64,000 nt of DNA from Maribacter litopenaei (GTDB lineage Bacteria; Bacteroidota; Bacteroidia; Flavobacteriales; Flavobacteriaceae). Numbering within the stretch: position 1 is the first letter of the stretch; each line of letters starts with the position of its first letter. Shown piece after piece: positions 12,411 through 22,810 of this stretch. The translations under genes and the position numbers were made by a program. Location of the stretch: contig NZ_CP104205.1 of assembly GCF_025244665.1 (NCBI RefSeq), forward strand, positions 3,283,001 through 3,347,000, in the 5' to 3' direction. The notes under the pieces were generated by a model that had not been told where the DNA came from, searched no databases, and worked only from the letters and a program-made list of their open reading frames with translations.

Positions 12411-14769
12411 TTGGCTATAGCGGCCTTTATGGCCTGATAGCTAATAGTAATAAGCGTAATAGCCATCACGATGGCAACGGCAAGAGCAAAAACCCACCAA
12501 TTCAAGGGCGTACGATATTCAAAACTCTCCAACCATCTATTCATAAAATACCAGGCTATAGGAGTTGCAATGATACCGGCGATGATAATAAGCTTGAAAA
12601 AGTCTTGCATAACCAGCCCCACGAGGTGACCAACACTACCTCCAAGAACTTTTCGAATTCCCAATTCTTTGGTCTTTTGTACTACGAAGAACAAAATAAG
12701 TCCATATATGCCCAAGCAACCTATCAAAATAGCCATGCCACTGAATACGCCGATCAAGGACAGAAAACGTTGTTCCGTCTCATACAATTCGGCCACACGG
12801 TCGTCGAGAAAATCATACTCAAAAACATAGTCCGGAAAAGTAGAACTCCATTCATTTCCTATATGTTCCAGGGCAGCCTTGGCATCTGCCGGATTTATTT
12901 TTACGGCCATCTCCGTAAACAATCTAGGATGGGATGCGATAAACACAGGGTTGATATTAGAATGAAAGTCCCTATCATGAAAATCTGATACGACCCCAAC
13001 AATCTTACCCTGAATAAAACCATTGCTAATATTGATCTGCTTATTGAGTGCTTCTTCCGGGTTGGAAAGACCCACTTTCCGTACAAAGTCTTCATTGACT
13101 ATTATCTCATCAACGGAATCTTTTTCATAAAAATTCCTGCCAGCCACAAGTCCCAAATCAAAAACCCCCAAATAGTTGATATCACCAGCTTTTGCCTGAA
13201 TATTAAAATCTTCCGATTCTCGGCCTATTATTGAATTTAACACTGATCCCCCAATTGTTTTCCCCTGCCCCAGGGGATGCAAAACACGCTGTTATACTTT
13301 CAACGTTCGCACTTTTTGCAATACGCTGCTTTAGTCCTTCTAATTTTATAGGCTCAATTTCATCAGGTATTTCAACCATGACAATACCTTCCTTTTCAAA
13401 GCCTAAATCAGAATTTATGGCATACTTTAACTGTTTACCAACAACAATTGATCCTATGATAAGAACAATGGATATTACAAATTGTGTGATTACCAAAGTC
13501 ATTCTTGTTAGATAACCTCCAGCGTCTTTTGAAGATAATTTTCTTTTTAGGGCCAAAACAGGTGCAATTCGGCCAAAAGAACTCCGGGATAACTCCCTGC
13601 AAATAAAGTTACGGACACGAGAACCAATAAAATGAAAATCAGAAAATTGGTATTCAATAATCCGTTGATGGAAAGCTCTAAATCAAATAGCGTATTAAAA
13701 TAGGGTAATATCAAGAAACTCATTGAAGCTCCTATCAATAGCGCAAAGCCACTAACGATAAAGGTTTCTGCCATAAACTGCCGGAACAATTGCCTTTTTT
13801 CACTACCCAAAACCTTTCTTACGCCAACTTCTTTGGATCGCTGAGTAGATTGGGCGGTGGAGATATTTATAAAATTAATACTCGCAACTATGAGGATAAA
13901 AAAGCCTATTAAAGAAAAAATCCGAGCGTCTTAGGGTCTATTCCGCCACTATATCTTTCGTCAAAATGAATTTCTGATAATGGCTGAACTTTGTAGTGAT
14001 GTACATTTTTACTGTTGGGCCGAAATTTTTGCACATAACTTTTTAATTGCTCTTCTATAAGTCCAATATCTTGATTTGGACGCATGAGAGCATAGCAATG
14101 TAAACTAGAATTAATACCACCCCAACCTTCCGATGCCAAGAAATCATCATAACCCTTGAGTGTTTCAAAAGAAATGAACATCTGTGCTTGGGTAAGGGAG
14201 GTTTTCGGTATGTCTTGTAAAACCCCTGTGATACGTATTGTCCTGTTATTTTCAAGTACAAAATCTTGATTTAAGGGATTTTCATCCCCAAACATTCTTT
14301 TGGCAAGTGATTGAGTGATTAAGGCCGTATTGGGTTCTAAGATGGGGGCATCATTGGTGCCGTTTACCAAAGGATAGTTGAAAATCTTAAAGAAATCCGC
14401 TTCGGTAAAAGCTATATCCGCTTTAAGTTGTTTTTTCTCCGATCCATATTCTATGGTAATCAACCAATTATCCCTATCTGCACTTTTCGCAACAATTTCA
14501 GCATAGTCATAGTCCTGCTTAAATGCATTTGCAAAACCAGGGGGCACTGCTGCCTCGTAATCTACAATATCCCTGTGCTCTTCTGTATTGAACCTATAAA
14601 TCCTATCCGCATTTTTATGGAAGTTATCAAACTCCAAATGGTATTGAACAAATAGAAAAATTAGGATACTGCACCCAAAACCCAGTGATAGTCCCGGAAC
14701 ATTGATAAGGGTAAATCCCTTATGCTTTCTAAGGCTTCTCCAAGCAATTTTGAAATAATTCTTGATCAT
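12383..14769 (-). CDS. MacB/FtsX-type ABC transporter permease 6 (three frameshifts)
   Basis: This is the first permease after the ATPase gene, 795 residues when repaired. Lesions sit near 13922 (one base missing before ATTTTTTCT), near 13571 (CCC read as CC, joining YPGVLLA to RIAPVLALKR) and at 13218-13223 (the TCTCGG type, or a two-base loss). Repaired, it has the MacB periplasmic domain, FtsX half one (EVGVRKVLGSEK) and FtsX half two (ELGIRKVLGGS). The density of lesions is the highest among the paralogues, so a truly decayed copy cannot be excluded; the unbroken protein-level conservation between lesions argues against that. Confidence 0.8.
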
Positions 14770-14825
14770 GATTGCTGTTTTTTCTCCTTGATTAGAGGAT
14801 GATTTGATTGATGAATAAACTCGCT

Positions 14826-15520
14826 TTACATCATGGCGCCTATTGCACGGTTTTGACTCTCGGTCACAATTTGCCCATCAAATAAGTTGACTACCCTATG
14901 TGCATAATGTGAATCTCGATCAGAGTGAGTTACCATGACGATGGTGGTACCTTCTTGGTTAAGTTCGGTCAATAGATTCATTACCTCTATACCATTTTTG
15001 GAATCCAAGTTTCCAGTTGGCTCATCCGCCAATATCAATTTTGGATTGGTAACAACCGCTCGGAAATAGCAACACGTTGCTGCTGCCCACCGGACAATTG
15101 TTGAGGGAAATGCTTTTCCCTATGTGCTATTTTCATACGTTCCAATACCTTGATCACTTTTTCCTTGCGCTCGCTTTTCCCCATTTTAAGGTAGATTAGG
15201 GGAAGTTCCACATTTTCATAAACCGTTAGTTCATCGATTAGGTTAAAGCTTTGGAAAACAAAGCCCAAGTTTCCCTTTCTTAGTTGGGTACGTTGACTCT
15301 CCTTTAGTCCCCCAACCTCATGGCCAGCGAAATTATAGCTGCCTTCTGTTGGGTTGTCCAACATACCTATAATGTTCAACAAGGTAGATTTACCGCAACC
15401 GGATGATCCCATGATCGCCACGAATTCACCATCTTCCACTTTAAGGTTTACATTATTTAGAGCCAAGGTCTCTACTTCTTCGGTGCGAAAGCTTTTCTTT
15501 AGATTCTTGATTGTTATCAT
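14826..15520 (-). CDS. MacB/LolD-type ABC transporter ATP-binding protein (one frameshift)
   Basis: This is a cytoplasmic ATPase for the permease array, 231 residues when repaired. Walker A is GSSGCGKST (about residues 37-45), the signature is LSGGQQQRVAI, and Walker B is LILADEPTGNLDS followed by the H-loop TIVMVTHSD. A C is missing near 15061 (TCCCGA read as TCCGA) between QRVAIS and RAVVTNPK. It is the only ATPase in the locus, so it presumably serves all six permeases. The ATP-binding protein of MacB and LolCDE systems powers a mechanical, non-channel extrusion cycle; that is family knowledge, not visible here. Confidence 0.93.
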
Positions 15521-15584
15521 TTCTGTTTTGATTTAATTGATTGTTATAATGACATCCGGAAATCCCGGATGTGACAATATGCAT

Positions 15585-16834
15585 TTATTTTAACACGATG
15601 CGCTCCGCTTCCCCGAAGCTATCATAATTACTGGTAATTACCTTTTCACCAGCATCCAGTCCTTCCAATACTTCATAGTACCTGGAATTCTGTTTGCCAA
15701 TTCGTATAGGCCTTTTTAGGGCTTCTTCCCCATCTTGCCCTACCACAAATATCCATTGCCCTCCAGTGCTCCGGAAAAAACTACCTTTCGGCAACAAAAG
15801 GGCATCACTGGATTCACCTAGCTGCAATCTGATATTATAGCTCTGTCCCGTGCGAATGGTTTCCGGTTTATCATCGGTAAAGACCAAATCCACCCTAAAC
15901 CTACCGTTTCGGATCTCAGGATACACTTTTCTAACCCGCAAGGGAAATTCATTTCCGTTACGCTCAAGCACAGCGTTCAGATCCCTTTTCACTCTGTCAA
16001 TGTAATGTTCATCTATATCCGCCTCAATTTTATAATCGGTAAGAACATTAATTTGTCCAATTCTTTGACCTTGTGAAATGTTCTGTCCGATTTCAGCATC
16101 CAAAAAACCCAATTGGCCATCCGCAGGGGCACGAACATTCAAATGATCAAGTCTTTGATACACCATACCTAGGGTTTTTTGCATACGCGCCAAATCATTG
16201 TCCAGGCCGGTCAATGAGGTTTCACGTAACTCATCGTCGTTCTCTGTCTGAAGCTTGATTATATCGTATTGCTTTTGGGACAGCTCATAGTTCTCCTTTG
16301 ATGTGAGGTAGGCTTCCTGGGAAATAAGTTCCTCGTCATAAAGGGCCTTGTTCTGTTCATAATTTCGCTTTAAACGCTGAAGGTCCGTACTCGCAGTGGC
16401 CAAGGACCGTCTGCCTTCCACCTGACGGGAATCAAAGGTCAGTTTTGTAGAACGAAGGTCATTTTGCTTTAAGGCCGATTACTTTCGCTGGCCAAAATCT
16501 GCTCGTACAGATTCATATTTTCCAACTTTAGGATAATATCCCCTTTTTTAACCATCGCACCTTCCTCAATCAACTTTTCGGTGACCCTACCACCTTCATA
16601 GGCATCCATATAAATGGTCGTAATAGGGGCCACATTTCCATTAATGGTAATATAATCGTCAAACTTACCTTGAGAAACCTCTGCAATGGAAAGTTTATCC
16701 TTCTCCGTCCTAAAAGTTGAGACCGAAGTAGCAAAAAGCAGTTGGTACCCAACAAAGAGCAACAATAATCCTAATGCTATATACCCATAATGTTTGGGGC
16801 GTAATCCTTTCTTTTTTTCTAATTGTATATCCAT
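15585..16834 (-). CDS. HlyD/MacA-like periplasmic adaptor (one frameshift)
   Basis: This is the membrane fusion protein of the tripartite pump, 416 residues when repaired. One membrane segment lies at about residues 17-35 (YIALGLLLLFVGYQLLFAT), then the first half of a lipoyl/barrel-sandwich domain, a coiled-coil hairpin (about 110-220) and beta-barrel and membrane-proximal domains. A G is missing near 16474 (GGG read as GG). It lies between the tolC-like gene (13 bases upstream) and the ATPase gene, the order expected for a MacAB-TolC-like machine. The adaptor would bridge the permeases to the outer membrane channel. Confidence 0.9.
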
Positions 16835-16847
16835 TCTATTTCCTAAT

Positions 16848-18201
16848 CTAATTCTGGTTAATATTAAACACCGGCAACCCTCTGTAAAAATCCAAGGTAC
16901 TTCTATTTATTTCCGACCTAAGCCTCACTTGTAAATTCTCGTTTTGGGCACTGGCAAATAGATTTTTAGCCGTGAATAGTTCTATGGCATTGATCATACC
17001 CTTCTCATACCTTTTACGGGCAATAGTAAAGGATAATCGTTGTGCTTCCATATTCCGGTGGCTTTGTTCCTTTTCTACCAATAGCGAATTATATTCCTGA
17101 ACCAGCTGTTGTATGGTCTGAAAAAGGACTTGCTCCTGAACTTCCAAGTTGTTCTCTTGTCGTAACCTTTCTATTTTGGCCTGTTTCACCCTAGATCGAG
17201 CAGACCAACCATTGCTAATGGGAACATTTAGGCTGACGCCATAAAATCTTGATGTATTGTCCCTAAACTGCTGACGAAAAGGCAGGGTATTGCCCAGGGA
17301 ATCCTGAAAGGTTTCAAAGTAACCTGTTCCTATACCCGCGAAAAGGCTCAACGAAGGATATAGATTTCCCCGGGCCACGCCCACCTGTTTTTTAGCAGCT
17401 TTTGCCCTTAATTCCTGTGCCTTTATCAAAGGCAAAAATTCTCTCGCTTTCTCGTAGACAGAATCGGATGCCATGTTCCCCGTAACTTCGTCTTTTGTCT
17501 CTTTGCCCATATCTCGGAACAATCTGAATATCGGCCGTGTTCTCCAAGTTCATTTCCTGTATCAATGATAGTTTGGCAGTGGCCAATTGATTTTCGGCTT
17601 GTGTAAGATTGAGCTCATCTGCCAATAAAAGGGATTGTGCCTCGTACAAATCGGCCCCGGCCATCAATCCCAATTCAATCTGCTTTTCAACCAGTTTGTA
17701 ATTGGTTACGGAAACCTCCAATTGCTCATTCGCAATTGCCACCAATCCCTCAAAAAACCGTATGTTGTTGAAGGCCTGCATGACCCTAAATGCCAATAGA
17801 TATTTTTGCTGCAACACTTCTTCTTGTGTAGCACTGTACAACAGCTTGGATGCCTTTATTGAATTTATCTTTTGGAATCCACGGAACAAGTCAATATTGG
17901 ATTGCAACGAATAGTTATTGGAAAAGAAATCCTGAACCACAAAAGTACCTGTATTTGGATCTTCTGCCCTACCGGAATTAATAGTATAGTCAGAGCTCGC
18001 ATTCAAGACTGGCAATAAGTTACGCACCGATTGCCGATAGGTTTCCTGGCCCGCTTGCGCCGAATACTCAAAATCGTTCAACTGTAAATTATTCTCCAGC
18101 GCATAGGCAACACATTCATCCACAGTTCACGTATCTTGAGCAACCAATTTGGTTCCCAAGAACATAAATATCAAAAGCGTTATTTTAAGTGTATGCGTCA
18201 T
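16848..18201 (-). CDS. TolC-family outer membrane efflux protein (one in-frame stop, one frameshift)
   Basis: This outer membrane channel of the tripartite pump has 450 codons. The start at 18201 gives a signal peptide (MTHTLKITLLIFMFLGTKL, cleavage after VAQ). The family opening W-T-x-x-x-C-V-x-Y-A-L-E-N-N is present, but its Trp codon reads TGA at 18127-18129, one base from TGG. An extra base at 17512-17517 (TCTCGG) breaks the frame between IQIVP and DMGKETKDE. Two repeats of long amphipathic helices typical of TolC follow. It is the first gene of the efflux operon and the one nearest the promoter elements in 18202-18410. Confidence 0.87.
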
Positions 18202-18227
18202 ATTTTTTTAATCGTATGCCGAATTAG

Positions 18228-18243
18228 TACTATTTGCATGCCA
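18228..18243 (-). promoter_or_regulatory. sigma54-like promoter upstream of the tolC-like gene
   Basis: The minus strand reads TGGCATGCAAATAGTA. GG is followed after 10 bases by GT instead of the canonical GC, so the -12 element is imperfect. It closely resembles the element at 4947-4961, sharing TGGCATG and TAG at matching positions. A start about 12 bases past the -12 element would leave a leader of roughly 16 bases before the ATG at 18201. The match at -12 is weak, hence moderate confidence. Confidence 0.4.
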
Positions 18244-18306
18244 CAATCATAGGTATTTGATTATCAGTTAAATACAATATTTCAATATTTTATATGTTTT
18301 TAAAAA

Positions 18307-18345
18307 TGTAAAATAGTTGTACAGATATTGTAAAATATTTTGACA
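18307..18345. promoter_or_regulatory. Paired 17-bp dyads, candidate NtrC-type enhancer for the efflux operon
   Basis: TGTAAAATAGTTGTACA (18307-18323) and TGTAAAATATTTTGACA (18329-18345) are spaced 22 bp, exactly as in the pair upstream of permease 2. The proximal dyad is 64 bp from the -24 element, one helical turn more than the 54 bp at the other promoter. The region sits between the divergent efflux operon and the sigma54-type regulator gene, so it could also serve autoregulation. Confidence 0.55.
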
Positions 18346-18410
18346 CTCGGCAAAAACAGATCTTATCAATTTGTAGTTTTATCCATACCAACCCGTAATT
18401 TATTCGCATT

Positions 18411-19775
18411 ATGGTAGATGCAAAGATTTTGGTCATTGACGATAATAAAAGCGTGTTAAGTGCTTTGGAGATTTTATTACAGTTTGAATATAGAAGTGTT
18501 CAGACCATTTCCAATCCCAATCAAATACCTTCCTTTCCAAATTTTAATTCGCTGGACATTATTTTGTTGGACATGAATTTCTCCGCAGGAGTAAACTCAG
18601 GGAACGAGGGACTCTATTGGCTTCGTGAAATTAAGAAGAAGGCACCTCACATTTCTGTTATCATGATGACGGCATATGGGGCGATTAACCTAGCCGTTGA
18701 AGCCCTAAAGGAAGGTGCCTCTGATTTTATCCTTAAGCCTTGGAACAACGAACGATTATTGACAACGGTCAAATCGGCGTACGAACTCAGAAAAACACAA
18801 AAGGAAGTACTTCATTTAAAGGAAAAGGAGACCAACTTAAAACAGGTTATCAATCAAAACTCCAACTTTATCATAGGTAATTCCAAGGCCTTGAACAGAG
18901 TGTTATCCTTAGTCCAAAAGGTGGCCAAAACTGATGTAAACGTATTGGTTACTGGAGAAAACGGGACCGGAAAAGAGTTGATAGCAAGGGAACTCCATAA
19001 ACTTTCCGCACGGCAAAACGAAGTGTTCATTTCCGTAGATATGGGTTCCATTTCTGAAAACCTATTTGAAAGTGAACTTTTTGGTCATGTGAAAGGTTCC
19101 TTTACCGATGCCAAGGAAGATCGGGCCGGTAAGTTCGAAGCTGCCAATGGAGGTACCCTATTTTTGGATGAAATAGGAAACCTATCCCTGCAAATGCAGG
19201 CCAAATTGTTATCGGCCATACAGAATAGAGTGATAGTGCGTGTAGGTTCCAACAAGAACATACCCATCGACATCCGTTTAATCTGCGCTACTAATTGTAA
19301 TTTGGATCAAATGGTGGCCGAAGGCCTTTTCAGGGAAGATTTATTATATCGAATTAACACTATACGAATAGAAGTTCCTCCTCTAAGGGAACGTGAAAAT
19401 GACATATTGGTTCTCGCTGATTTTTATCTGAACAAGTTCATCAACAAATACGGAAAACAGGGATTACGGATCAACCAACAGGCCCAGGAAAAATTAATGG
19501 CCTATGCCTGGCCCGGAAACGTACGCGAACTGTTACACACCATAGAAAGAGCCGTTATCCTGAGTGAAGGAAACGTGTTGAAACCCGATGATTTCTTGTT
19601 GGAATCCAAGAATACCGTTTCCTTGGACAATGGATCCAGTACGTTGGAAGAGATGGAAATGGCTATGATCACAAATGCCTTAAATAAACATGATGGAAAC
19701 TATAGTGCCGCGGCTGAGCAATTAGGTATTTCTAGACAAACACTTTATAATAAGCTTAAAAAATCCTCCAAATAA
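18411..19775 (+). CDS. sigma54-dependent NtrC-family response regulator
   Basis: This activator has 454 residues. The receiver domain (1-125) has the acidic pair D10/D11, phospho-acceptor D54 and K109. The AAA+ domain has Walker A GENGTGK at 182-188 and Walker B LFLDE at 250-254. The sigma54-contact loop reads GSFTDA at 229-234 instead of the classical GAFTGA, keeping F and T. A Fis-type helix-turn-helix closes the protein (AAAEQLGISRQTLYNKLKK). Its stop is followed after one base by the kinase start. Divergent orientation to the efflux operon and the dyad pairs nearby make that operon its likely target. It is undamaged, unlike many neighbours. Confidence 0.96.
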   Translation: MVDAKILVIDDNKSVLSALEILLQFEYRSVQTISNPNQIPSFPNFNSLDIILLDMNFSAGVNSGNEGLYWLREIKKKAPHISVIMMTAYGAINLAVEALKEGASDFILKPWNNERLLTTVKSAYELRKTQKEVLHLKEKETNLKQVINQNSNFIIGNSKALNRVLSLVQKVAKTDVNVLVTGENGTGKELIARELHKLSARQNEVFISVDMGSISENLFESELFGHVKGSFTDAKEDRAGKFEAANGGTLFLDEIGNLSLQMQAKLLSAIQNRVIVRVGSNKNIPIDIRLICATNCNLDQMVAEGLFREDLLYRINTIRIEVPPLRERENDILVLADFYLNKFINKYGKQGLRINQQAQEKLMAYAWPGNVRELLHTIERAVILSEGNVLKPDDFLLESKNTVSLDNGSSTLEEMEMAMITNALNKHDGNYSAAAEQLGISRQTLYNKLKKSSK

Positions 19776-19776
19776 C

Positions 19777-21122
19777 ATGGTAAGCCGTAATATATATCTG
19801 CAGCTGGTGTTTAGGATTGTGCTAATCGTACTTACGGTTATAGTTTCTACCTACCTCTATTTTAAGGGAAATTATGTAGGATGCGGCATTGGTATTTTGA
19901 TCCTAATTGGACAGACGACCGCTTTGATCAATTATGTCAACCAAACCAATCGTAAAATTGCTTATTTCTTTGATGCCATAAAAAATGAGGATTTTACGCT
20001 TCGTTTTCCCGAAAAATTGAGCGTAAAATCTCTAGAAGAACTCAACCATAGCCTGAATATGCTCAATAGCATGATACAGGATATCCATCTTAAAAAACAG
20101 GCTCAAGAGCAATACTACCAAGAGATATTAAGACAGGCAGATATTGGAATTTTTACCATCAATCCAAAGGGACATATCCTTTTTGCCAACCCCACGGTAC
20201 AGGATTTGCTCAATTACAGGCCATTGAACCACATAAAGCAACTCAATCAAGTAGACACTGAATTATACGGGCTATTTAAGAATTTGAAACCCTTTGAAAA
20301 TAAGATTTATCAATTGGGAAATGAAAGGGGAAAGCGGGATTTGAGTATAAAATGTACGCCATTGACCATAGAAGAGCAGGAATTATTACTAGTGGTTGTA
20401 CACGACATCCATAGGGAACTGGATGAAAAGGAGACCGACTCCTGGGTAAAGCTGATACGCGTTCTCACCCATGAAATAATGAATACCATTACGCCCATCA
20501 CCTCCATTTCAGAGTCTATACTCCGTTATTTTAAAAAAGGTGGATCTCTTACCGAACCTAACGAATTTAACAAAGATCAAATAAAGAATACCGCCAAGGG
20601 ACTTGAGGTCATCAAAGATCAAGGCAGCGACCTTATGAGTTTTGTGCAATCCTATCGTACCTTTTTAAGTGTCCCGAACCGGATAAGGAATTGATTCCCG
20701 CCGATAAACTTTTGGAGCGTGTAAAACTATTGCTGGAAGAGCAAAATACAGAAAATACCGTTGCCATTTCGGTTGAAATTTCACCGAAAGACCTAGAACT
20801 ATTCGTGGATCAAAAACAGATTTCTCAAGTATTATTAAACCTGGGGAAAAATGCTAAGCAATCATTGGAAGGTCTAGAAAATGGTGAGGTCAAATTTATC
20901 TGTGGAATTAATGAAATGAATAAAAAATACATTCAGGTATGGGATAACGGTGCTGGAATTCCGGCGGATTTATTGGATGAGATTTTCGTGCCTTTTTTCA
21001 CCACCAAAAAATCAGGAACTGGCATTGGGTTGAGCCTGTCCAAACAGATCATGAGATTACATGGAGGTAGTATACAGGTACTCTCCAATGAACATACTGT
21101 ATTTACTTTGGTTTTTGATTAA
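19777..21122 (+). CDS. NtrB-like sensor histidine kinase (one frameshift)
   Basis: This is a membrane-bound kinase of 448 residues when repaired. Two membrane segments lie at about 9-30 and 33-50, with almost no periplasmic loop, so it probably senses within the membrane or cytoplasm. A PAS-like region follows (about 105-190), then the H-box with LTHEIMNTITP, where the His is phosphorylated, and the ATPase part with DNGAGIP and GTGIGLSLSKQI. One base is missing near 20674 (PNR in place of PEPDKEL). It is co-transcribed with the regulator and its end overlaps the convergent alkyltransferase-like gene by 4 bases. Confidence 0.93.
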
Positions 21123-21460
21123 TCGGATTCCCCCAACTCTTTCCATGGGTCCCAAAAATATCGATCCAAATCCTGAATCTGGTTAGCCTTGACTTTTATG
21201 CCTTCACTTTCCAGTAATTGCTGCATTAAATTCGTGCCTTTAAAATGATGCTTTCCCGTCAAAAGCCCTGCTTTATTTACTACGCGATGCGCAGGAACAT
21301 CCTCCATATTTCCAGCGCCGTTCATGGCCCAACCTACCATTCTTGCACTTCGGGCCGCCCCTAAATATTTGGCAATGGCTCCATAAGATGTAACCCTTCC
21401 GTACGGGATCTGTCCGGCGACCTCATAGACCTTTTCGAAAAAATTATCGTTTTCTGCCAT
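21119..21460 (-). CDS. Alkyltransferase-like protein (Ogt/MGMT fold, no catalytic Cys)
   Basis: This 113-residue protein has only the DNA-binding domain of O6-methylguanine methyltransferases. The active-site motif PCHRV is replaced by PAHRVV, so it cannot take up an alkyl group. Alkyltransferase-like proteins (E. coli YbaZ has PWHRV) bind O6-alkylguanine and hand it to nucleotide excision repair; that role is inferred from the family. The helix-turn-helix with the arginine finger (SARMVGWAMN) is present. It lies one base from the LysE-family gene upstream. Confidence 0.9.
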   Translation of the reverse strand: MAENDNFFEKVYEVAGQIPYGRVTSYGAIAKYLGAARSARMVGWAMNGAGNMEDVPAHRVVNKAGLLTGKHHFKGTNLMQQLLESEGIKVKANQIQDLDRYFWDPWKELGESD

Positions 21461-21461
21461 A

Positions 21462-22092
21462 TCATCGGTTTAAAACACGAACCACGGTTATAAACAACAG
21501 AATTACCATTAGAAAGGAAAGTATGTAGTTGGCGTTCTTTTCAAATCTATTGGTTTTGTGCTCTAGTTTGTCAAAGTAAAATACGTATAGGTACAGTACC
21601 GAAAACGTGCCCAAACCGGCTGCCAATACGAAGATGGCTATATCCAAAAACATGAACTTTATCCAACCGGAAGCATTCCACATAATATTCAGTCCGCTGT
21701 AATAAGGAATGGTCAATAAATTAAGGGTTGCCAAAAACATCCCTTTAAAGTAGCTATTACGTTTACTGATTTTGATTGCCTTTATCTTGGTTTTTTTATT
21801 CCTTTTTGCAGCCATAAAGAAATACACTGCCAAAGCGGCAAAAACAAGAATAGCAACCTCAAGAAGAACGGAAACCACTTCAGGATTTCTATCCGAGAAA
21901 CTTGGAGATAAAAACCGCTATGGTCGCTTGAATAATGATAACGGTAGATACACCCAAACTGAAAATAACACCATTTAGCTTGTCCTTCTCCACACTGGTT
22001 TTGGCAGCGTTTAAATTCAATAGACCGGGAGGAACCGTGGCCATAAACGCCGCTGAAAACGTTGCAAAGAAAAGGATGAGCAAATGTTGCAT
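21462..22092 (-). CDS. LysE-family transporter (one frameshift)
   Basis: This is a 209-residue membrane protein when repaired. The N-terminal helix ending in a PPGLLNLN-like loop is typical of LysE/RhtB exporters, which carry six helices and export amino acids. An extra base at 21893-21898 (TCTCGG on the coding strand) breaks the frame after AVFISKF, before DRNPEVVSVLLE. It is 4 bases from trmB upstream and one from the alkyltransferase-like gene downstream. The substrate cannot be told from sequence. Confidence 0.82.
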
Positions 22093-22096
22093 GTAC

Positions 22097-22765
22097 TTAG
22101 TGTATCCTAAACTGGATATAGGTTATTGGTTTGCCTTTCTCAAGATACTGATTTTCATAGAATGTCTGTATTTCCAGTACGTCCTTTGGGCTTCCCTCAT
22201 TTTTGTACACATCGTGATTGGCATAGAGTACATCCATACCCATTCCATGCAGCAAACCAAGTGTGTAGCCATGCATAAACTCACTATCGGTCTTGAGGTG
22301 CATCAAGCCATTAGGTGCCAAAATCTCCTTATACTTTTCCAAGAAAGCGGCATTGGTCATTCTATGTTTGATCCGCTTGTACTTTATTTGGGGATCTGGA
22401 AAAGTAATCCATATTTCAGATACTTCATTTTTTCCGAATAATAGGTCCACCAACTCTATTTGGGTTCTTAAAAATGCCACATTCTGCAATTTTTCCTCTA
22501 GGGCCGTTTTTGCCCCCCGCCAAAAACGAGCACCTTTGATATCGATACCGATAAAGTTTTTATTAGGGTTCCTTTTTGCCAAGCCCACAGTATATTCACC
22601 TTTCCCACAACCCAACTCCAACACGATTGGATTATCGTTCTTAAAATGTGTGTTCCAATTTCCTTTTAGTGGAAATCCATCGGTAACCTCTTGCCTAGTT
22701 GGCTGAATTACATTTGGAAAGGTTTCGTTTTCCTTAAATCTCTTTAGCTTGTTCTTGCTGCCCAC
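22097..22765 (-). CDS. trmB: tRNA (guanine-N7-)-methyltransferase TrmB
   Basis: This is a 222-residue SAM-dependent enzyme that methylates G46 of tRNA. The SAM motif LELGCGKGEYTVGLA lies at about residues 48-62, followed by acidic FIGIDIKGAR and the TrmB signature WITFPDPQIKYKRIKHRM. The length matches the family. It is undamaged. Confidence 0.96.
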   Translation of the reverse strand: MGSKNKLKRFKENETFPNVIQPTRQEVTDGFPLKGNWNTHFKNDNPIVLELGCGKGEYTVGLAKRNPNKNFIGIDIKGARFWRGAKTALEEKLQNVAFLRTQIELVDLLFGKNEVSEIWITFPDPQIKYKRIKHRMTNAAFLEKYKEILAPNGLMHLKTDSEFMHGYTLGLLHGMGMDVLYANHDVYKNEGSPKDVLEIQTFYENQYLEKGKPITYIQFRIH

Positions 22766-22810
22766 TGATATTCCTTTATGATCGCAAAGCTAACAAAATT
22801 GATAAGGTAC

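Noticed and set aside
2463-14769. Decay of the permease array into pseudogenes
   Set aside because: Essential genes outside the array (leuS, tyrS, truB, hemD) carry the same kinds and density of lesions, and each repaired gene is an exact multiple of three with family-like sequence.
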